7,656 nucleotides of DNA. It comes from an uncultured Clostridia bacterium (lineage in GTDB: Bacteria; Bacillota; Clostridia; Oscillospirales; Ruminococcaceae). A program made the position numbers and the translations under genes. The notes under the pieces are model-generated. The model made no database searches. It saw only the letters and a list, made by a program, of their open reading frames with translations, and was not told where the DNA came from. This document shows, one piece after another, positions 1-5,365 of the stretch (the stretch's first letter is position 1; each line of letters opens with the position of its first letter). The DNA is taken from NCBI GenBank assembly GCA_945947715.1, contig CAMEYZ010000104.1, positions 1 to 7,656 of the forward strand, written 5' to 3'.

Positions 1-1013
1 ATAATCAGCTGAATGCTTCGGAAAAGCAGCTCTACGGCGATATCGTCAAGGCTGCGGAGAAGCTTGAAAATGCTGTTGTGATACCTGATGGCATGGAAAA
101 AAATGATGCCTTAAAGGTGTATATGATAGTGTATAATGAGGAACCTCAGCTTTTCTGGCTGAGCTCCAGCGTTTCTGTTTCGGGCAGCACTATGACTGTC
201 AGCTATAAGGCGACTTCCTCCGAGATAAAGAAAATGCAGGAGGAGATAGATGCTAATGCTGCGCCTGTTGTGGCAAAGGTAAACGGCGCTTCCTCCGATT
301 ATGAAAAGTTCAAGATTATATATGAGTATGTCGTGCTGAACAATACCTTCAGCCTTTCCTCTGCGGGATATAATCCCTCTATCTACAATGCCTTCACCAA
401 GAGCGGCGAGCTGCAGTGCGCAGGCTATGCAAAGGCTGTTCAGTACCTCTGCGACCTCACCGGACTGGAAAGCACAGTTGTTGTGGGCACCAATTCTGAG
501 GGCGAGTCTCATGCATGGAACGTGGTATACTGCGGCGACGGATACTACAATCTTGACTCCACTTGGGGCGATCCTATCAACACCTTTGACAACAAATATA
601 TCAGACATACATACTTCCTCGTTCCCGATAGTCAGATACACGATATAAGCCACTTCAATGTGAGCTGCTTCTTTACCTCCAATGGCACTAAGATCAAGTG
701 CTTTGACCCTCCTAAGTGCACAAAGACTGCATACAACTACTTCCTGCAGGAGGGACTTTACTTCAAGGATTACGATTCCGCCGACGCAGCTATTAAGGCT
801 CAGATAAAGAAGGCTGTTGCCAATAAGGAAAATGTTATCCAGATAAGGGTTTCAAATGAAGAACTGTTCAATCAGCTCACAACCGGCTCTGCTCCCGGTG
901 CATATCAGAAATATGCCAAGAGCCTGAGCTCGTCGGTAAAGAGCATCGGTAAATTCACTTCCCAGACCTACAAGACAACAGGAGTTGTTACCATCGAAAT
1001 ATTCTATAATTGA
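1..1013 (+). CDS. Transglutaminase-like surface protein, first of four paralogs (5' end missing)
   Basis: The reading frame is open from the left edge (first full codon at 3) to TGA at 1011-1013, giving 336 visible residues; the start and any signal peptide lie outside the window. The visible part starts inside the N-terminal module shared by all four paralogs (NASEKQLYGDI, then the EEPQLFWL motif). A transglutaminase-like core follows: DYEKFKIIYEYVV, QCAGYAKA with the nucleophile Cys at 417-419, ESHAWNVV with His at 510-512, and YYNLDSTWGDP with Asp at 555-557. The triad is complete, so a papain-fold cysteine hydrolase or transferase is likely; the substrate is unknown. A C-terminal module of about 110 residues follows, containing YFLQEGLYF and ending in a β-strand. 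It is closest to the next gene, sharing the GTNxxGExHAWN loop, the same 31-residue Cys-His spacing and an 18-bp identical stretch. Only 10 bp separate the two genes. Export is inferred from the paralogs. Confidence 0.88.
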   Translation, partial: NQLNASEKQLYGDIVKAAEKLENAVVIPDGMEKNDALKVYMIVYNEEPQLFWLSSSVSVSGSTMTVSYKATSSEIKKMQEEIDANAAPVVAKVNGASSDYEKFKIIYEYVVLNNTFSLSSAGYNPSIYNAFTKSGELQCAGYAKAVQYLCDLTGLESTVVVGTNSEGESHAWNVVYCGDGYYNLDSTWGDPINTFDNKYIRHTYFLVPDSQIHDISHFNVSCFFTSNGTKIKCFDPPKCTKTAYNYFLQEGLYFKDYDSADAAIKAQIKKAVANKENVIQIRVSNEELFNQLTTGSAPGAYQKYAKSLSSSVKSIGKFTSQTYKTTGVVTIEIFYN

Positions 1014-1023
1014 TAGGCTCTCT

Positions 1024-2214
1024 ATGAACAGAGCTGCTTTGATACATGGTTCGAAGGGCCTCCTTATGGCGGCAGCACTGATGATATCTGCGGTGCTGAT
1101 GTGCTCCTGTACCGAGATAGGTACCGAGCCCGACGATTTCCCAGAGGATGCCGAGCTTACGGTCATCACCTATCCAAAGACTGAGCCTGCGGAGACGTCC
1201 GTTTCCGATACCGATAACTATGTCTATGCACAGCTTTCCGATGAGGAAAAGCGCTGGTATGACGAGCTGAAGGAGGCGGCGGAGAGCTTCTCTGAGCGGG
1301 TGGAGTATTCGGGTGAGATAGACGGGGATACCGCAAAGAAGATATTTCTTGCGGTATATGACCAGGAGCCTCAGCTTTTCTGGCTGGACAGCGTGTTCTA
1401 TCCGCCGAGAGAGTCCTCCCAGCTGCTGAAATACCGCGTCGGCAGTCAAGAGGCTGACGCTATGAAGGGTGAGCTGCGGCAGGTCACTGACAGACTTCTG
1501 AGCGAAACAGAGGGGCTCTCCGATTACGAAAAGCTGCTGTACTTCCATGACTATCTTGTCAGGAACTGTACCTTTTCGCTGGACGACGAAAACTATACCA
1601 TATACAGCGCCCTTTGCAGGGGATATGCCCAGTGCGAGGGGTATGCTTTTTCCTTTAAATATCTCTGTGACCTGTCGGGGATAGACTGCATCACCGCTAC
1701 AGGTACCAACGCCGGCGGAGAGACTCATGCGTGGAATCTGGTCTCGCTCAATGGGATATGGTATAATGTGGACTGCACCTGGGACGACCCTGTCCTTGAA
1801 AACGGCAGTCCGGATTTTCTCCGCAGATATTTTATGCTTGTCCCCGACAGCGATATTCTCGGAGTGACCCATTTCCGCGATGATACGTATTTTTCCTATC
1901 CCAGATGCTACGACGGAAGCAGAACCTATTTCGCACGGGCAGGTCTCTATGCAAAAAGCGCCTCCGAGGGCATTGAGATGCTGGAGGAAGCAGCGGTCCA
2001 GGCTCTTTCTGAAGGGCATAAGGACGCTGAGGTGCGCTTTGAATCCGAATCGGACTATAGGTCTGCTATGCGCACTCTTTTCGATTTCGGCGATATAAAG
2101 CGGCTTGCCTCTGCTGCGCTGGAAAGGGCGGGACTGGACAGCTCTGACAGTGTTTCGGGAATGGTCCGTTTTTCTAACGATGAGCTTCATATTATTCATA
2201 TCACCTTCGGATAG
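1024..2214 (+). CDS. Transglutaminase-like lipoprotein, second paralog
   Basis: This is a 396-residue exported protein. ATG at 1024 gives a good signal peptide: MNR, Lys11, then a hydrophobic stretch ending in VLMCSC. Cys29 (preceded by Ser) is the likely lipidated residue and Cys27 a poorer choice; neither lipobox is ideal. An in-frame TTG at 985 would overlap gene 1 and gives a less sensible N-terminus. The ribosome binding site is weak (GATAGG about 6 nt upstream), so translational coupling to gene 1 is likely. After a short acidic linker comes the N-terminal module (LSDEEKRWYDEL, QEPQLFWLDS), then the transglutaminase-like core. It has QCEGYAF with Cys204, THAWNLV with His235 and WYNVDCTWDDP with Asp250. 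The C-terminal module (YFARAGLYA onward) resembles that of the neighbours. It is probably anchored on the outer face of the membrane. Assignment to the CYK3/Transglut_core superfamily is confident; the actual reaction and substrate are not known. Confidence 0.9.
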   Translation: MNRAALIHGSKGLLMAAALMISAVLMCSCTEIGTEPDDFPEDAELTVITYPKTEPAETSVSDTDNYVYAQLSDEEKRWYDELKEAAESFSERVEYSGEIDGDTAKKIFLAVYDQEPQLFWLDSVFYPPRESSQLLKYRVGSQEADAMKGELRQVTDRLLSETEGLSDYEKLLYFHDYLVRNCTFSLDDENYTIYSALCRGYAQCEGYAFSFKYLCDLSGIDCITATGTNAGGETHAWNLVSLNGIWYNVDCTWDDPVLENGSPDFLRRYFMLVPDSDILGVTHFRDDTYFSYPRCYDGSRTYFARAGLYAKSASEGIEMLEEAAVQALSEGHKDAEVRFESESDYRSAMRTLFDFGDIKRLASAALERAGLDSSDSVSGMVRFSNDELHIIHITFG

Positions 2215-2265
2215 GGCTTCGGCTCATATCCGTTATTTCGCCGCAGATACGGCATTTGCGCTCGG

Positions 2266-2272
2266 AAAGGAG
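2266..2272 (+). promoter_or_regulatory. Strong ribosome binding site of the third paralog
   Basis: AAAGGAG lies 7 nt before ATG at 2280. It fixes this start over the in-frame TTG at 2256. The 65-bp gap between genes 2 and 3 otherwise shows no convincing promoter or terminator, so readthrough from gene 2 is the simplest view. Confidence 0.85.
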
Positions 2273-2279
2273 CTTTTAT

Positions 2280-3971
2280 ATGGACTTCAAAAAGAATAAG
2301 GCTTCGGTGGTCACTGCGGTCCTTCTGGCGGCACAGCTCTCGCTTTTGACTGCCTGCGGCGATAAAACGCCCGATGATAGCTTCGAGGAAATGCCCTCCA
2401 TGACGGTATATCCCTCCTTTGATTATCTGGAGACTACCGCCCCTCCCACTCAAACTGAGCTGGAAACAAAATCAGGTCAGACCTATCCCGATATGACGGG
2501 CACGGAGCTTGCCACTACCTATACCGACGAATATGGAAATATTTATGGAATAACCACCACGGAGGCACCCACGGAGACCTATTCCTATCAGAATGAACAG
2601 ACCTCTTTGTCAAGTGACGAATACGGCGTTGATCTGTCGGATTTTCCCGATGTGGATATCTCTGAGTATTACCGCAACACTGACCCTGCAAATACACTGG
2701 TGTTTGACCCGGTCACAACTACTGCCACCGAACGCCCTTCGGAGACAACAACCTCTTATTCTGTTGTGACCACCGTGACTGCCGCTCCCACCGTTACAGA
2801 AGCGACCACCACGACCACTGTGACGACTACTGCCGAGGAGACCCTTGTCTCCACAGAGGCTGACCGAGAGCTTACCAATGCAGAACGTGTGGCTTCGCGA
2901 AATGCGGCTGTTCCCAGCAAATATACCAACAATAACGAGGTCATGCACACCTACAGCTACAATGCTCTGACAAGCACTCAGCAGTATGTGTACGACGTTA
3001 TCACGGCGGCATGCCTGAATTATGAGGATAAAATATCCTTCAAGTATTCGGACAAGGTCACCTTTGACGACCTTTTCATCGCTTATCAGACCCTCTATCT
3101 TGACGAGGTGCGGCTTTTCTACATCGACAAGAATATGAGCTATGTATCTGATAACTCCACGGGGTATATCCTCTCCATGAATATCAGCTATGCATATTCC
3201 GAGGATCAGGTCAATAAAATGAAGCAGGAGATGGACGAAAAGACCGATGAGCTGCTTTCGGGTGTTACAAAGGATATGTCCGATTACGAGGTCGTGAAGT
3301 ATATCCATGACAAGCTCATAACTCTCTGTGATTACACCATTTCGGGCAGCTATGTCACCACCTCCTACGGCGCTGTGGTCAAAAACAAGGCACAGTGTCA
3401 GGGCTATACCAGAGCCTTTTCCTACCTGTGCAATCTTTGCGGCATTGAGACGGATATCGTTCTGGGCGAGTCCCAGCAGCATATGTGGAATATGGTGAAG
3501 ATCGACGGAAAATGGTATCATATCGACCTGACATGGGACGATCCTAATAAATCGGATTATCCCAACGCCATATTCTATGATTACTTCTGCGTTTCCACCG
3601 ACCGCATGCTTGAATTCCGCACCATTGACGGAAACAGCCATGAGCTTCCTTCGGCGGAGTCTGATGATCTGGAATACTATAACAACAATGATCTTGTGGT
3701 AACAAGCGTCAGCGAAGCAAGAGAGCTTTTCGCAAAGGAGGCGGCAAAGGCTTCCGAAGATAAGCAGCCTGTGGTACAGTTCAGATGCTCTACCTCGGAG
3801 GTGTATGAGGAGATAATCGACGCATTTTTCACGAACAATAAAAAGAATAATATCCTTGATATGATCGACGAGGCAAACAAGACTGTGTCCAATAAATTCA
3901 ATTCTGATTCGGTATATCACTATACCAATGCGGATACGCTGATAATAAAAATATTCCTGAATTACAGCTGA
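2280..3971 (+). CDS. Transglutaminase-like lipoprotein with long Thr-rich spacer, third paralog
   Basis: This 563-residue protein starts at ATG 2280, behind a strong ribosome binding site. The signal peptide is clear: MDFKKNK, a hydrophobic core, and the classical lipobox LTAC with lipidated Cys26. Residues of about 40-195 form a low-complexity spacer rich in Thr, Ser, Pro, Glu and Tyr, densest at about 144-187. It probably reaches through the cell wall. The N-terminal module follows (LTSTQQYVYDVI, DEVRLFYIDK), then the transglutaminase-like core: AQCQGYTRAF with Cys373, QHMWNMVKIDG with His401 and WYHIDLTWDDP with Asp416. The Cys-His spacing is 28 residues, against 31 in genes 1 and 2. The C-terminal module lacks the YFxxxGLY signature of the other three (YYNNNDLVV at that place). 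It is closest to gene 4. The triad is intact, so catalysis is expected; the substrate is unknown. The stop codon is 41 bp before the preferred start of gene 4, consistent with an operon. Confidence 0.92.
   Translation: MDFKKNKASVVTAVLLAAQLSLLTACGDKTPDDSFEEMPSMTVYPSFDYLETTAPPTQTELETKSGQTYPDMTGTELATTYTDEYGNIYGITTTEAPTETYSYQNEQTSLSSDEYGVDLSDFPDVDISEYYRNTDPANTLVFDPVTTTATERPSETTTSYSVVTTVTAAPTVTEATTTTTVTTTAEETLVSTEADRELTNAERVASRNAAVPSKYTNNNEVMHTYSYNALTSTQQYVYDVITAACLNYEDKISFKYSDKVTFDDLFIAYQTLYLDEVRLFYIDKNMSYVSDNSTGYILSMNISYAYSEDQVNKMKQEMDEKTDELLSGVTKDMSDYEVVKYIHDKLITLCDYTISGSYVTTSYGAVVKNKAQCQGYTRAFSYLCNLCGIETDIVLGESQQHMWNMVKIDGKWYHIDLTWDDPNKSDYPNAIFYDYFCVSTDRMLEFRTIDGNSHELPSAESDDLEYYNNNDLVVTSVSEARELFAKEAAKASEDKQPVVQFRCSTSEVYEEIIDAFFTNNKKNNILDMIDEANKTVSNKFNSDSVYHYTNADTLIIKIFLNYS
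2710..2840 (+). other. Thr-rich low-complexity spacer segment
   Basis: This part of the third paralog codes for a run dominated by Thr with Ser, Pro, Glu, Val and Ala (for example TEATTTTTVTTTAEE). The codons vary (ACC, ACA, ACT, ACG), so it is not a simple nucleotide tandem repeat. Such segments are typical wall-spanning or O-glycosylated spacers in surface proteins; glycosylation here is only an inference. The other visible paralogs with a complete N-terminus have short linkers instead. Confidence 0.75.
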
Positions 3972-4000
3972 CGAGAGGAGTAGCAGCGGACTAAATGAGC

Positions 4001-4006
4001 AAAGGA
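4001..4006 (+). promoter_or_regulatory. Ribosome binding site deciding the start of the fourth paralog
   Basis: AAAGGA lies 6 nt before ATG at 4013. A second candidate, AGAGGAG at 3974-3980, lies 14 nt before the upstream in-frame ATG at 3995, which is longer than usual. The first arrangement is favoured, but the second cannot be excluded. Confidence 0.6.
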
Positions 4007-4012
4007 ATAACA

Positions 4013-5212
4013 ATGCGGATACTCCCGCTTATTACGGCTTTTGCGTTTCTGACGGGCTGCTCGGACAGCGGCGGGAACAACGCTGAGGAGCCGCAGGAGA
4101 TCCAATATAAGGTGATAACGGGCAGCGGAAGCTCGGTCTATCCCATAGATGAGGGGAAGTATTCCTCGCCTGTGGAAACTGAGTATATAGTCGTCCCTGA
4201 CGGAATGACCTCCCGATTTGGCTATGAACAGCTGGACAAGAGCGGCAGGGATATATATAATCTTATCCTGACAGCTATGAAAAACTGCGACGAGACCGCT
4301 GAGATACCTAACATAGACAGCTCGGGAAAGCTGTATAACCGCATACTTGAGCTGATACGCTTTGAAAATCCTGCCATGTTCCACATAGAGAGCCGCGAAA
4401 TAGGCAGGATAAGCATCGCGGCACAGAGCTTCGATATCAGATTTTCCTACAAATACTCCGCTGAGGAGGTCAATACCATGCTCCGCGAAACCGAAAAGGC
4501 GGCGGATAGGATAATGGTGCAGATAACCGCGGATATGGACGAATATGATATCGTCAAGCTTTTCCATGATTCTCTGATAATAAACTGCAAAAACGACGAA
4601 AACGGACAATACTGCAATACTGTTTACGGCGCACTCGTGGACGGGAAGGCTCTCTGCGAGGGCTATGCCAAGGCGTTTTCCTACCTCTGCGGACGGGCAG
4701 GCATCGAAAATGTCATAGTTACGGGAAAGACTACCACTGACCATATGTGGAATATGGTGAAGCTGGACGGAAACTGGTATCATGTGGACGTCACCTGGGA
4801 CCACCCCTCGGAGATAATAACCGATGCATTTCCCGATGCGGTCATGTACAATTATTTCCTTGTCAGCGATGCAGATGCTGCGGAGAATCGCACTATCGAC
4901 AATGATTATTTCGAGCCACCCCGTGCTACAGGCAGCGTGATGAACTATTTCTATCACGAGGGACTGTACGCGGACAGCTATGTGGCAGCCCTCAACTGCA
5001 TAAAAAATGGCTGCGAGGGAGCAGTTACTGCCAATCGTCACAGCTTTATGATAAAGCTTGCCTCGGACGAGCTGTATGAGACGGTCATCGGAAATCTTTC
5101 CTCGGGGCCTGACCTGTCGGGAGCCATGTCGGAAGCGGGCTTTACGGGCAGGATAAGCTACACAAATATGTATTCCTCGGACAGGATAATCATGTTCATG
5201 CTGGAATACTAA
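4013..5212 (+). CDS. Transglutaminase-like lipoprotein, fourth paralog
   Basis: With ATG at 4013 this is a 399-residue lipoprotein: a short signal peptide MRILPLITAFAF followed by the lipobox LTGC (Cys16). Starting at 3995 adds MSKGIT and a second basic residue, giving 405 residues and Cys22. A Ser/Gly/Glu-rich linker leads to the N-terminal module (LDKSGRDIYNLI, NPAMFHIES), which is followed by the transglutaminase-like core. The core has ALCEGYAKAF with Cys215, DHMWNMVKLDG with His244 and WYHVDVTWDHP with Asp259, a complete triad. The usual DDP after the Asp strand is DHP here. The C-terminal module includes YFYHEGLYA and ends in a β-strand. It is the closest relative of gene 3, sharing a 21-bp identical stretch over the His motif. 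It is the last gene of the array; its TAA stop (5210-5212) lies within the target duplication of the adjacent mobile element. It is probably surface-exposed; the substrate is unknown. Confidence 0.9.
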   Translation: MRILPLITAFAFLTGCSDSGGNNAEEPQEIQYKVITGSGSSVYPIDEGKYSSPVETEYIVVPDGMTSRFGYEQLDKSGRDIYNLILTAMKNCDETAEIPNIDSSGKLYNRILELIRFENPAMFHIESREIGRISIAAQSFDIRFSYKYSAEEVNTMLRETEKAADRIMVQITADMDEYDIVKLFHDSLIINCKNDENGQYCNTVYGALVDGKALCEGYAKAFSYLCGRAGIENVIVTGKTTTDHMWNMVKLDGNWYHVDVTWDHPSEIITDAFPDAVMYNYFLVSDADAAENRTIDNDYFEPPRATGSVMNYFYHEGLYADSYVAALNCIKNGCEGAVTANRHSFMIKLASDELYETVIGNLSSGPDLSGAMSEAGFTGRISYTNMYSSDRIIMFMLEY

Positions 5213-5301
5213 GGAACCGCTGATTAAATCTTTTCACGACGCTCTCAGTAACGGATTTTCAAGCGTCGGAAACGATGGCTTCGCCTTTAATCAGCGTTTC
5301 C
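5213..5301. mobile_element. 89-bp MITE-like element with CTAA target duplication
   Basis: The ends are 16-bp inverted repeats with one mismatch: GGAACCGCTGATTAAA at 5213-5228, and the complement of GGAAACGCTGATTAAA at 5286-5301. They are flanked directly by CTAA at 5209-5212 and CTAA at 5302-5305. The element carries no gene. Terminal repeats starting with GGAA and a 4-bp duplication matching YTAR fit the known target preference of the IS5 family, so it is probably a non-autonomous derivative mobilised by such a transposase (inference). The left target copy contains the TAA stop of the fourth paralog. It could also be read as a structured RNA element, but the exact flanking duplication favours a mobile origin. 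Confidence 0.65.
5237..5268. repeat. Inner inverted repeat of the MITE-like element
   Basis: CGACGCT at 5237-5243 is matched by AGCGTCG at 5262-5268, a perfect 7-bp stem inside the terminal repeats. A further mini-hairpin, GGC-TTC-GCC, lies at 5277-5285. Together with the terminal repeats the element can fold into a branched structure on either strand. Confidence 0.6.
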
Positions 5302-5313
5302 CTAATAAAAAGC

Positions 5314-5365
5314 AAAAAATCCGCCGGCTATGAGAATTATCTCACAGCCGGCGGATTAGTTTTTT
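5314..5365. terminator. Bidirectional Rho-independent terminator between convergent genes
   Basis: Two 18-nt arms (5318-5335 and 5340-5357) pair around a 4-nt loop and contain the GC-rich core CCGCCGGC. The + strand has six T at 5360-5365 after a 2-nt gap. The - strand has six T directly after the stem (5319-5314), then GC and more T. The only arm mismatch is A opposite C on the + strand but a G-U pair on the - strand, so the structure is slightly better for the GGDEF-EAL gene, whose TAA stop overlaps it. It also ends transcripts of the transglutaminase operon. Confidence 0.92.

Noticed and set aside
988..2199. Long open frame (403 codons) on the - strand opposite the second paralog
   Set aside because: Same situation: the sense strand codes for a convincing transglutaminase-like lipoprotein, and the antisense product has no family features.
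2215..2279. Possible internal promoter or attenuator between genes 2 and 3
   Set aside because: Only a 4-bp stem (CCGT/ACGG) and no convincing -35/-10 pair are visible; only the ribosome binding site is supported.
2700..2860. Possible nucleotide tandem repeat
   Set aside because: The Thr-rich protein run uses mixed codons without a fixed period, so it is amino-acid bias rather than a DNA repeat.
2610..4013. Long open frame (467 codons) on the - strand opposite the third paralog
   Set aside because: It is antisense to a gene with a clear signal peptide, catalytic motifs and ribosome binding site. Its translation shows no recognisable domain and follows from the codon bias of the sense gene.
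3962..5041. Open frame of 359 codons on the - strand opposite the fourth paralog
   Set aside because: It overlaps the entire catalytic region of the sense gene and begins inside it; no ribosome binding site or motif supports it.
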